Assembly: GCA_026706225.1 (NCBI GenBank)
Contig: JAPOZE010000619.1
Span: 1-9,511 of the forward strand
Direction of reading: 5' to 3'
Source: Acidobacteriota bacterium
GTDB lineage: Bacteria > Acidobacteriota > Terriglobia > Versatilivoradales > Versatilivoraceae
DNA length: 9,511 nucleotides
Part shown: piece after piece, positions 1-6,427 of the stretch
Numbering within the stretch: the first letter of the stretch is position 1
Layout of the letters: the number at the start of each line of letters is the position of its first letter
Notes under the pieces: generated by a model
What the model saw: the letters and a program-made list of their open reading frames with translations, nothing else
Told to the model about the DNA's origin: nothing
Databases searched by the model: none
Position numbers and translations under genes: made by a program

Positions 1-189
1 TCTCCAGCGGGAAGCAGCCGGCGAACGGAGGCAGCCAGCAAGCGCTCTCAGCCCCGGCCTTTCGCGCTGACGAACGTTCGCACTGACGAAGCAGCGCGCG
101 CGTGCTCGGCGGAGCGCGTTAAGGCGACGGCATCGCTCGTAACGCCCAGCTCGGCTCCGGGCTCTGCCCCGACCCTGCGAGCATGTCGT
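1..189. other. Non-coding or unassigned left flank of foreign character
   Basis: I recognise no gene here. The plus frame that later encodes Lon is open from base 1, but its translation in this stretch is rich in Arg, Ala and Ser and resembles nothing in Lon. It looks like chance openness in GC-rich DNA. The stretch lies downstream of the minus-strand reading frame ending at 190 and holds a short direct repeat at 61-90. No tRNA, CRISPR or convincing terminator was seen. Confidence 0.5.
61..90. repeat. Two-copy 16-bp-period direct repeat with a central palindrome
   Basis: TTCGCGCTGACGAA (61-74) is followed at a 16-base period by TTCGCACTGACGAA (77-90), with one mismatch in 14. The junction between copies makes the perfect palindrome CGAACGTTCG (71-80). 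The pattern could be a regulator binding site or a small tandem duplication. It lies in the segment that appears unrelated to the rest of the window, so its meaning there is unknown. Confidence 0.45.
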
Positions 190-405
190 TCATCCCGTTG
201 TCTCTCCGTAGCGCTGGTCGACTCGCATGCCCGCCGATGTCAGCTCGACGTCGTCGATGATGGTGCAGACGGCCCGCGCGATCTGGTCGTAGTACCGCTC
301 GCCCAGCTCCGCGGTCGACTCGGTGGGATCGCCCCAGACGCCGCCGGGCATCGCCTGGTAGCAGGAGCCGGTGCGAGTCTCGAAGAACGCGAGAATCGTC
401 GGCAT
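190..405 (-). CDS. Short GC3-rich reading frame, unrecognised, probably cut by the junction
   Basis: A 71-codon frame read on the minus strand from an ATG at 405-403 to a TGA at 192-190. Nearly every third codon position is G or C and the composition is balanced (Phe, Tyr, Cys, Trp, acidic residues), as in a true protein rather than an antisense shadow. Its start falls exactly where Lon homology begins, so the ATG may be an accident of the join and the real gene may have continued in DNA no longer present. The peptide opens [17 protein letters not shown]. The ETRTGS segment faintly recalls the C-terminal DUF5753 domain of actinobacterial Scr1-type regulators, but that is a guess. No function is assigned. 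Confidence 0.4.
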   Translation of the reverse strand: MPTILAFFETRTGSCYQAMPGGVWGDPTESTAELGERYYDQIARAVCTIIDDVELTSAGMRVDQRYGETTG

Positions 406-411
406 CGCCGG
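396..411. other. Homology breakpoint within lon
   Basis: From 403 onward the plus strand encodes [11 protein letters not shown], which is canonical Lon. The residues just before it should read like RGH preceded by the GGVRDEAEI segment, but the sequence reads EERENR and no Lon-like residue is found further left. The join is therefore placed at about 400-403, with uncertainty of a few bases because CATCGCCGG could belong to either side. There is no insertion sequence end, target duplication or tRNA at the join. Confidence 0.7.
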
Positions 412-1641
412 ACCTATATCGGAGCCTTGCCGGGACAGATCATCCAGATGATGAAGAAAGCCGGAACCAAGAACCCCGTCTTCCTACTGGATGAAGTGGA
501 CAAGATGAGCATGGATTTCCGCGGGGACCCCTCGGCAGCCCTGCTGGAAGTGCTGGACCCGGAGCAGAACCACTGCTTTGTGGACCACTACCTGGACGTG
601 GAATACGACCTGTCGCAGGTCATGTTCATTGCCACCGCCAACGTCATTCACACCATTCCCCAGCCCCTGCAGGACCGTATGGAAGTCATTCGTATTTCCG
701 GGTACACCGAGGCCGAGAAGCTGGAGATCGCCAAACGCTACCTGGTCGAGAAGCAGCGCCCTCGGAACGGCTTGAAGGAGAAGAACCTGGTTCTGTCGGA
801 CGAGGCCATACTGGGAATCGTCCAGAACTACACCCGGGAGTCGGGCGTGCGCAACCTGGAAAGGGAGATTGCCTCGATCTGTCGCAAGGTCGCCCGCAAG
901 GTGGTCAAGGAGGGAGCCGGGATCTCACGCCAGGTCGACCGGAAGGATTTGGGCGACTACCTGGGAGTGATCAGGTTCCGCAACACGCGCTCGGCGGAGA
1001 AAAGCGAAGTCGGGCTGGCCACCGGGCTGGCCTGGACCGAGGTCGGGGGAGAGGTGCTTAACACCGAGGCCACCCTGATGGAAGGGAAGGGACGGTTGAC
1101 CTTGACCGGAAAGCTGGGTGATGTCATGCAGGAGTCGGCGCAAGCCGCCATGAGCTACGTGCGTTCCCGTTCCCACCGGCTGGGAGTTCCGCGGGAGTTT
1201 CATCGGAACTTCGACATGCATATCCACGTGCCTGAAGGAGCCATTCCCAAGGACGGACCCTCGGCCGGAATCACCATGGCCACGGCCATGATTTCCTCCC
1301 TGACCAAGATCCCGGTGCGGCCGGACGTGGCCATGACGGGAGAAATCACTCTGCGGGGCAAGGTGCTGCCCATTGGCGGCATGAAGGAGAAGCTCCTGGC
1401 TGCGCACCGTGCCGGGATCAAGGTGGCCGTTCTGCCGAAAGGGAATGAGAAGGATCTTTCCGAGGTGCCCCAGAACATCCAGGAGCATTTTTCGATGCAC
1501 TTCGTCGAGACCATGGACGAGGTGTTGAAGATCGCCCTGGAAGATGAGATCCCGGTCGCCAAGGAGAAAGCGGAGGACAAGATCGAGGAGTACAAGCCTT
1601 CAATGGAGAAGGATTTTTCTCAAGATTCCGTAACCCATTGA
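403..1641 (+). CDS. lon: ATP-dependent protease La (Lon), C-terminal half only
   Basis: Lon is a cytoplasmic hexameric AAA+ serine protease that degrades misfolded and regulatory proteins. This copy begins at [11 protein letters not shown] (403) and runs about 412 residues, against about 800 for the family. The N-terminal substrate domain and Walker A GPPGVGKT are absent. Present are Walker B FLLDEVDK (Asp-Glu codons 490-495), the sensor-1 Asn (640-642), the arginine finger in QDRMEV (676-678) and the full proteolytic domain. The catalytic Ser is in DGPSAG (1261-1263) and the catalytic Lys is the second Lys of GGMKEK (1390-1392), 43 residues later as in E. coli Lon. The frame is open leftward to base 1, but that part is not Lon. 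A TTG at 427 is not a credible start. The tail after the P domain is charged and lineage-specific. As it stands the product could not hydrolyse ATP. The organism's real lon is probably intact elsewhere and this contig joined wrongly. Confidence 0.93.
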   Translation, partial: HRRTYIGALPGQIIQMMKKAGTKNPVFLLDEVDKMSMDFRGDPSAALLEVLDPEQNHCFVDHYLDVEYDLSQVMFIATANVIHTIPQPLQDRMEVIRISGYTEAEKLEIAKRYLVEKQRPRNGLKEKNLVLSDEAILGIVQNYTRESGVRNLEREIASICRKVARKVVKEGAGISRQVDRKDLGDYLGVIRFRNTRSAEKSEVGLATGLAWTEVGGEVLNTEATLMEGKGRLTLTGKLGDVMQESAQAAMSYVRSRSHRLGVPREFHRNFDMHIHVPEGAIPKDGPSAGITMATAMISSLTKIPVRPDVAMTGEITLRGKVLPIGGMKEKLLAAHRAGIKVAVLPKGNEKDLSEVPQNIQEHFSMHFVETMDEVLKIALEDEIPVAKEKAEDKIEEYKPSMEKDFSQDSVTH

Positions 1642-2228
1642 AGATCCATTCCGCCGAGTTGGTTTGCAGTGCTCCTGATCCGTCCCGGTTTCCGCGGGAT
1701 GACCTTCCTGAAATCGCATTCATCGGCCGCTCCAATGTCGGCAAATCCAGCTTGATAAACAGTCTCTTGGGGCGACGGGGACTCGCCCGAACCAGTTCCA
1801 CCCCGGGACGAACCCGGCTGATCCATTTTTTCAGAATCAACGGACGTTTCTATTTTGTCGACTGCCCGGGTTATGGCTACGCCAAGGTTTCAAAGGAGAT
1901 GAGACTTGGGTGGGCCCGTTTGTTGGACAGCTATTTCCGACAACGAGAGAAGCTGGCAGTGTGCGTATCGATCATTGACTCGCGAATCGGCCCGACCCGG
2001 CAGGATCTGCAAACCCTCGAGAGGTTGCGCCAGTTTTCCCTTCCTTTTTTCATGGTTTCTACCAAGGCCGACAGGCTATCCGCAAGCGAGCTGCAGAAAT
2101 CGCTCAAACACACCCGGACCCTCGCACCGGCAGCCACGGTGGTCCCGTACTCCGCCACCAGGAGGACCGGCCGTGACAAGGTCTGGGCACTTCTGAGTCG
2201 TCATATCCAAAGGACAGCACAGCCGTAG
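1638..2228 (+). CDS. engB: Ribosome biogenesis GTPase EngB (YsxC/YihA)
   Basis: EngB is a small TRAFAC-class GTPase needed for assembly of the large ribosomal subunit. The 196-residue product matches the usual length of about 200. All GTPase motifs are visible: G1 GRSNVGKSS at residues 30-38, the G2 region TPGRT at 55-59, G3 DCPGYG at 75-80, G4 TKAD at 141-144, and G5 SAT at 171-173. The start is the TTG at 1638, overlapping the TGA of lon (TTGA). This gives the expected N-terminus MKIHSAELV and implies translational coupling with lon. The next in-frame starts lie far inside the GTPase domain and would remove G1. The lon-engB adjacency is also known in Bacillus, which supports the pairing being ancestral rather than created by the upstream join. 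Confidence 0.96.
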   Translation: MKIHSAELVCSAPDPSRFPRDDLPEIAFIGRSNVGKSSLINSLLGRRGLARTSSTPGRTRLIHFFRINGRFYFVDCPGYGYAKVSKEMRLGWARLLDSYFRQREKLAVCVSIIDSRIGPTRQDLQTLERLRQFSLPFFMVSTKADRLSASELQKSLKHTRTLAPAATVVPYSATRRTGRDKVWALLSRHIQRTAQP

Positions 2229-2318
2229 ACCCATCGCCAAATTCCAGATGAGGCGCCGCCCGACCGGGCCGGTTGCCCATCCCCGACTTTAGAAATCCCA
2301 GAACTCCGAGGAGTCTTT

Positions 2319-3572
2319 ATGGACATTGCCGAGCTGAAAGAAATGAACATCGCCGCCCTGACTCAGATCGCCAAGGATCTGAACGTGGCCGGTGCAACCG
2401 GAATGCGGAAACAGGAGTTGATTTTCAAGATCCTGCAGGCCCAGACGGAGAAAAACGGCCTGATTTTCTCGGAGGGTGTGTTGGAGACCCTCCCCGACGG
2501 GTTCGGGTTCTTGCGAGCGCCTGACTACAACTACCTGCCGGGACCGGACGATATCTACGTTTCTCCCTCCCAAATCCGCAAATTCGACCTGCACACCGGC
2601 GACACCGTCTCGGGCCAGATTCGGCCGCCCAAGGACGGGGAACGCTACTTTGCCCTGATCAAGGTCGAGGCCATCAACTTCGAGCATCCCGACATTGCCC
2701 GCAACAAGATCTTCTTCGACAACCTTACGCCGCTCTATCCCGAGGACCGGATCACGTTGGAGACCCAGCCCGACAACCTCTCCGCCCGGGTCATGGACCT
2801 GATGGTTCCCATCGGCAAGGGTCAGCGCGGGCTTATCGTGTCGCCGCCGCGGACCGGGAAGACCATGCTGCTGCAGACCATCGCCAACTCCGTCACCCAG
2901 AACCATCCCGAAATCATCCTGATCGTGCTGCTGATTGACGAAAGGCCCGAAGAGGTCACCGACATGCAGCGGTCGGTCAACGGTGAGGTCATCAGCTCGA
3001 CCTTCGATGAGCCGGCCACTCGCCACGTTCAGGTTGCCGAGATGGTGATCGAGAAGGCCAAGCGGCTGGTGGAGCACCAGCGGGACGTGGTGATCCTGCT
3101 GGACTCGATAACCCGTCTGGCTCGCGCCTACAACACCATCGTGCCCCCGTCGGGCAAGGTGCTTTCGGGCGGGGTGGACTCCAATGCGCTGCAGAGGCCC
3201 AAGCGGTTCTTTGGCGCCGCTCGCAACATCGAGGAGGGCGGGAGCCTGACCATCATCGCTACGGCGCTGATCGACACGGGAAGCCGCATGGACGATGTCA
3301 TCTTCGAGGAGTTCAAGGGAACCGGAAACATGGAGGTTCACCTGGAGCGGAAGCTGGTGGAAAAGCGGGTCTTTCCGGCCATCGACATCAACCGCTCCGG
3401 CACCCGCAAGGAAGAGTTGCTGATGCCCAAGGACGAACTCAATCGGGTATGGGTGCTACGGAAGGTGCTCAATCCGCTTTCGGCGGTGGAAACCATGGAG
3501 CTGATGCTGGAGCGGCTTTCCAAGAAGAGATCGAACAGGGAGTTCCTGGCCTCCATGAGCAATGGGGGCTGA
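2319..3572 (+). CDS. rho: Transcription termination factor Rho
   Basis: Rho is the hexameric RNA-dependent ATPase that terminates transcription and enforces polarity. The 417-residue product is the standard compact form. It has an N-terminal Rho_N helical domain (about residues 1-45, [18 protein letters not shown]), then the cold-shock-like primary RNA-binding domain (about 50-125, with DGFGFLR and the DDIYVS segment), then the RecA-like motor. Walker A is SPPRTGKT (175-182) and Walker B is VVILLDS (257-263). The Q-loop segment [11 protein letters not shown] and the [17 protein letters not shown] region are intact. There is no long Asp/Arg-rich insertion of the kind seen in many actinobacterial Rho proteins. 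The ATG at 2319 follows a purine-rich GAGGAG at 2308-2313. A 90-base gap separates it from engB; rho may share the lon-engB transcript or have its own leader. It ends convergently with cmk. Confidence 0.98.
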   Translation: MDIAELKEMNIAALTQIAKDLNVAGATGMRKQELIFKILQAQTEKNGLIFSEGVLETLPDGFGFLRAPDYNYLPGPDDIYVSPSQIRKFDLHTGDTVSGQIRPPKDGERYFALIKVEAINFEHPDIARNKIFFDNLTPLYPEDRITLETQPDNLSARVMDLMVPIGKGQRGLIVSPPRTGKTMLLQTIANSVTQNHPEIILIVLLIDERPEEVTDMQRSVNGEVISSTFDEPATRHVQVAEMVIEKAKRLVEHQRDVVILLDSITRLARAYNTIVPPSGKVLSGGVDSNALQRPKRFFGAARNIEEGGSLTIIATALIDTGSRMDDVIFEEFKGTGNMEVHLERKLVEKRVFPAIDINRSGTRKEELLMPKDELNRVWVLRKVLNPLSAVETMELMLERLSKKRSNREFLASMSNGG

Positions 3573-3620
3573 GTTCATCGGCTGAATCCGTAAACCCTCT
3601 CCTGCTGTCTCTCCCGACAC

Positions 3621-4307
3621 TCAACCGCTGCCGGAATTCCCCTCCATGGCCTGGACCATCTTGAGAATTTTCTCAACCACCTCGTCGACCGTCTGGTTCG
3701 AAGTGTCCAGATAGAGCGCGTCGCGGGCTTGTACCAGAGGCGAGTCGGCACGCTCCCGGTCGCGCCGGTCCCGCTGGCGTATTTCCTCGAGAACGCCCTC
3801 CAGGTTCAAGGCTTCCCTCTTGTGTCGATTCTGGGTGAATCGCCGCCGCGCACGGGTGTTTTCGGACGCGTCCAGGAATATCTTCAACTCGGCCTCGGGG
3901 AACACCTTGGTTCCAATATCTCTGCCTTCCATGACCACCCCGCCGCGCCTGCCCAGGTCCTGCTGCGCTCGAACCAGGATCTTGCGCACCCCGGGAATGC
4001 TGGACACCCGGGAGGCCGCCTGGCCGACGGCTTCCGTACGAATCGCCGCGGACACGTCCACCCCGTCCAGAATCACCCGAAGACCCCGCCGGCCTGCCCT
4101 TAGCTCGATCCGGGCCCTGCGGGCGGCCTCGACGATGGCATCCGGCTGGCCCCACGGCAGTTTCTCCCGCGTAACCTTGAGTCCGACGGCGCGGTACATG
4201 GCCCCAGTGTCGATATAGAGGTATTCCAGCCTCTGAGCGACCCTTCGGGCAACCGTGCTCTTTCCGGCGCCCGAGGGTCCATCGATGGCAATGCGGAAGC
4301 GAGTCAT
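3621..4307 (-). CDS. cmk: (d)CMP kinase (cytidylate kinase)
   Basis: Cmk phosphorylates CMP and dCMP to the diphosphates using ATP, in pyrimidine nucleotide salvage and recycling. The 228-residue product has the usual family length. The P-loop GPSGAGKST is at residues 10-18. The nucleotide-monophosphate site YIDTGAMYRA is at about 31-40, and GRDIGTKVFP is the conserved phosphate and CMP contact region of the family. It is followed by the Arg-rich LID-type segment (RARRRF, QRDRRDRERADSPL). The ATG at 4307 lacks a clear Shine-Dalgarno at normal distance. The 5 bases before it adjoin a perfect 5-bp hairpin (GAGGC-TTC-GCCTC, minus strand, 4325-4313). The gene converges on rho with 48 bases between stop codons. 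In many bacteria cmk precedes rpsA, but here nothing follows it on the same strand within the window. Confidence 0.97.
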   Translation of the reverse strand: MTRFRIAIDGPSGAGKSTVARRVAQRLEYLYIDTGAMYRAVGLKVTREKLPWGQPDAIVEAARRARIELRAGRRGLRVILDGVDVSAAIRTEAVGQAASRVSSIPGVRKILVRAQQDLGRRGGVVMEGRDIGTKVFPEAELKIFLDASENTRARRRFTQNRHKREALNLEGVLEEIRQRDRRDRERADSPLVQARDALYLDTSNQTVDEVVEKILKMVQAMEGNSGSG

Positions 4308-4312
4308 AGGGG

Positions 4313-4325
4313 GAGGCGAAGCCTC
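4313..4325 (-). promoter_or_regulatory. Small perfect hairpin just upstream of cmk start
   Basis: On the minus strand GAGGC, loop TTC, GCCTC forms a perfect 5-bp stem ending 5 bases before the cmk ATG. It contains the only GAGG near the start and could hide it from ribosomes. It may equally be chance, as stems this short are common in GC-rich DNA. Confidence 0.25.
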
Positions 4326-4348
4326 AAACCATCAAGCAATTAACGAAT

Positions 4349-4793
4349 AGAGACATCCACGAAGGGCCACGAAGAGACTGATTCATGTCAAGGATCAGGC
4401 CCGTTCGACAGGATGGTAAACACTACCACCGATTCAGGCAAGCACCGTCCCCGCCCTGCCGTGCGGACCCTTCGAGGAAAAACAAGCGATCGTCAATAAA
4501 GGCGAACCACGAATGAACACGAATAAACACGAAGACAGGCGAACCCGCTCAAACGACAAGCGGCAACACAATGCTTTGGCAACCTTGTACCCTTGATAGG
4601 ACTTCGTTTCCTTCGTAAACATCCCTTCGATATCGGTTGTCACACCCCCCGATCAACCACTCATCGATCCATTCATTGGTGTCCATTGGTGTCCATTCGT
4701 GGTTCGCCGTTCCTCGTGGTGGATATCTTTTTCTCTCTCGTGTCTTTCTTCGTGGCCCTTGGTAGTCCTTCGTGCGGCTTCGTGGGTATCTCT
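4349..4793. repeat. Outer arms of a nested inverted-repeat element (CACGAA family)
   Basis: The left arm at 4349-4377 reads AGAGACATCCACGAAG then GGCCACGAAGAGA. The complement of 4745-4793 reads AGAGATACCCACGAAG, then about 20 extra bases (themselves containing CACGAAGG), then GGGCCACGAAGAAA. The arms pair well on both sides of that insertion. Together with the inner arms this makes a roughly 450-base element with long imperfect dyad symmetry and no coding capacity. Similar CACGAAT repeats occur between genes in many environmental bacteria, from general recollection. It resembles a non-autonomous, palindromic interspersed repeat. Confidence 0.55.
4501..4708. repeat. Inner inverted repeat, arms 4501-4531 and 4678-4708
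   Basis: The left arm GGCGAACCACGAATG... pairs with the right arm ...CATTCGTGGTTCGCC at 26 of 31 positions, the outermost 15 perfectly. Each arm has a 10-base internal period. On the left CACGAATGAA, CACGAATAAA and CACGAAGACA follow each other (4508-4537). On the right ATTGGTGTCC is repeated exactly (4675-4694) before ATTCGTGG. The loop of about 146 bases contains no gene. Confidence 0.75.
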
Positions 4794-4849
4794 TTACCGT
4801 CTTTCATCGACCGCCTGCGCCCCCGCGGCCAAGCCACCCGGAAAGAGCC

Positions 4850-4880
4850 GTGACGATTCCTTGGTTTTGTGTTGTATGAT
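4850..4880 (+). promoter_or_regulatory. Possible sigma-70-type promoter for the SIS operon
   Basis: TATGAT at 4875-4880 fits a -10 box. GTGACG at 4850-4855 is a partial -35 match at a 19-base spacing, slightly long. It lies about 110 bases ahead of the first operon gene, in a locally AT-rich patch (TTGGTTTTGTGTTG) between GC-rich flanks. This is a sequence-only guess; promoter rules for this organism are unknown. Confidence 0.25.
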
Positions 4881-4990
4881 AGGCGGGGTCCGGGCGCAGC
4901 CGGGTGGCGGGGCCATTTCCGGGTGGTGTCGGGCGCCCCCGATTCTCCCGGGTCTCGTCGATTTTCCCTTCCGCCAAATCAGAGGCAGTC

Positions 4991-6355
4991 ATGGCCAAGC
5001 TCAATCGCCGCGAAATGATTCGAACAGGTGCTTTGCTCGGTGGCGGCGTCGCCGCCGGCGGCTGGCTGGAGACCCCCGCCGCTGCCCATTCCACCGAGAA
5101 GGAGTGCCGGTGGCAACAGGAATACACCTTCGGGCACACCGTGCTCTTCATGGAGGAGTACTACCAGGGCACGCTGGACATCCTGGGTGCCCAGAGCGGC
5201 GAACTGGATCAGATCGGCGATCTGACCTCCCGCGCCGCCAGCCTGGTCCGCAAGGGCGGCACGGTGTGGACCTCCATGAACCTGGGGCACATGCCCTACT
5301 ACGAGCAGAAAGACGACCGCCGCGGCAGTCCCGGCATCATGAAGACCCATTCGACCTCCCTGGGGGCCGAGAAGGACTTCGACCAGATGCGACCCGGCGA
5401 CATCGTCTTTACCAACCGCGCCAACAAGGCCGTGCTGGCCGCCAGAGAGCGGGGCGTCTACGTGGTCTGCGTCACCATCAACTACTGGAACAACGAGTTC
5501 AGGCCCCCGGGCTACAATCACCCCTCTCACGGCTGCCCCGACGGGTTGATGCTCAAGGATGTCTCCAACGAGATCCTCCACAGCCATGTTCCCTACGAGC
5601 AGGGGCTGGTGCATGCTCCGGAAATCCCCGAGTTCGCCATCTGCCCTTCCAGCGGCACCGGCAGCGGCGCGATCCACTGGATGCTGAACGCCGAGATCGC
5701 CAACAAGCTGGCCCATCCCAACGCCAAGGCGGTGGACAAGAGCGCTCAGTACCTGCGGATCCTGACCGAGCGGGTGGAGCGCACCCGCGGCCATTTCGAT
5801 CGCATCCGGGAGACCACGGCCGTTATGGCCGAGCGCGTCCGGGCCGGCGGGCGATGGTTCGGAAAGAGCATCGAGCATCCGGGGTTCGAGAGCGAATTTC
5901 ACGTCGCCTCCGGCATCCGGGTGGTGAACTGGGGGGATTGGGACGCCAACCGGGAAAAGAACGTCATGTTCATCAACGCCATCTCGCCGGCCTATCCGGA
6001 AGAGATGAAGCTGGCCCTGGAAAAACAGGTGGAGGGCGCCTATGTGGTAGCCGTGGGACCCGCCTCCACCGACGGCGTGGTGCCTCACGGACGCCTCATC
6101 GACGTGGCCGACGTCGGATTCGACAACTTTTCTCCCGAGTCGGGAGGGGTCATTGAGATTGCCGGGCAATCCAAGACCATCTGTCCCACTTCCGGAATCG
6201 TGGGAAACGTCATTCAGCAGATGATCATTGCTCAATGGGCCGACGAGATGGTGCGGCGGGGCTCGGTGCCCTATTTTCTGTTAGGCGTCTACCGGGAGGG
6301 TGGACGGGAGTACAACGCCGCCATGAAACCCTTTTTCGAGATCCAGGGGTATTAG
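4991..6355 (+). CDS. Tat-exported tandem SIS-domain protein, copy 1
   Basis: A 454-residue protein. The N-terminus is a Tat-type signal peptide: twin arginine in LNRREMIR (residues 6-7), hydrophobic stretch TGALLGGGVAAGGWL, and a signal-peptidase-like PAAA-H site near 32. The mature part is two SIS (sugar isomerase) folds in a row. Domain 1 (about 50-235) has KGGTVWTSMNLGHMP and CPSSGTGSGAIHWML (Cys218). Domain 2 (about 250-440) has NAISPAYPEEM, GRLIDVADVGFDN and CPTSGIVGNVIQQM (Cys398). Both resemble the cytoplasmic UPF0309/DUF2529-type single-SIS proteins of about 240 residues, so this is a double-length exported form. The phosphate-binding Ser/Thr loops of classical SIS domains are altered. 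Start: ATG 4991 with AGAGG at 4981-4985; a longer frame from 4904 would put the signal peptide inside. It is first in the presumed operon, with a paralogue directly downstream. Sugar or amino-sugar binding or isomerisation outside the cytoplasm is inferred, not shown. Confidence 0.82.
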   Translation: MAKLNRREMIRTGALLGGGVAAGGWLETPAAAHSTEKECRWQQEYTFGHTVLFMEEYYQGTLDILGAQSGELDQIGDLTSRAASLVRKGGTVWTSMNLGHMPYYEQKDDRRGSPGIMKTHSTSLGAEKDFDQMRPGDIVFTNRANKAVLAARERGVYVVCVTINYWNNEFRPPGYNHPSHGCPDGLMLKDVSNEILHSHVPYEQGLVHAPEIPEFAICPSSGTGSGAIHWMLNAEIANKLAHPNAKAVDKSAQYLRILTERVERTRGHFDRIRETTAVMAERVRAGGRWFGKSIEHPGFESEFHVASGIRVVNWGDWDANREKNVMFINAISPAYPEEMKLALEKQVEGAYVVAVGPASTDGVVPHGRLIDVADVGFDNFSPESGGVIEIAGQSKTICPTSGIVGNVIQQMIIAQWADEMVRRGSVPYFLLGVYREGGREYNAAMKPFFEIQGY

Positions 6356-6427
6356 AAATACTCCGCGGCCTGGCGGGGGGCTTCCCGGCCCCTGTCGGGG
6401 ACTATGAGACCAAATTCGGAGGCAGGG

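Larger units (their letters stand above)
4308..4990. other. Gene-free intergenic region between cmk and the SIS operon
   Basis: These 683 bases separate two divergent transcription units. The frames crossing them show no family resemblance and the composition is AT-richer and repetitive, so I call no gene. The central part (about 4341-4800) is the inverted-repeat element described separately. The last 190 bases hold a possible promoter near 4850-4880 and a GC-rich leader. The operon promoter, and possibly that of cmk, must lie here if both units are transcribed from local signals. Confidence 0.75.

Noticed and set aside
1..402. The Lon frame is open from base 1, suggesting a long 5' extension of Lon
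   Set aside because: The translation before 403 has none of the expected Lon residues or Walker A and is Arg/Ala/Ser-rich like antisense of a GC-rich gene; openness is explained by base composition.
925..1500. Long minus-strand frame inside lon
   Set aside because: His/Gly/Arg-rich shadow opposite a well-recognised gene; no family resemblance.
2240..2275. GCCCG/CGGGC inverted repeat between engB and rho as a terminator
   Set aside because: Only 4-5 bp, minimal loop and no following T run; insufficient for a terminator call.
2289..3341. 350-codon minus-strand frame opposite rho
   Set aside because: Exact antisense of a conserved gene and no recognisable motif; a GC-rich shadow frame.
3573..3620. 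Bidirectional terminator between rho and cmk
   Set aside because: The 48-base gap is pyrimidine-rich and shows no stable stem-loop.
4341..4800. CRISPR array
   Set aside because: The repeats are short, imperfect, 10-bp periodic and arranged as inverted arms, not regularly spaced direct repeats with unique spacers; no cas genes nearby.
4904..4990. Possible 29-residue N-terminal extension of the first SIS protein
   Set aside because: It would bury the twin-arginine signal peptide, has no good ribosome binding site, and the ATG at 4991 has AGAGG at correct spacing.
4699..6156. 485-codon plus-strand frame overlapping the first SIS gene
   Set aside because: Arg/Pro/Gly-rich out-of-frame translation; the alternative frame gives a clear signal peptide and SIS motifs.
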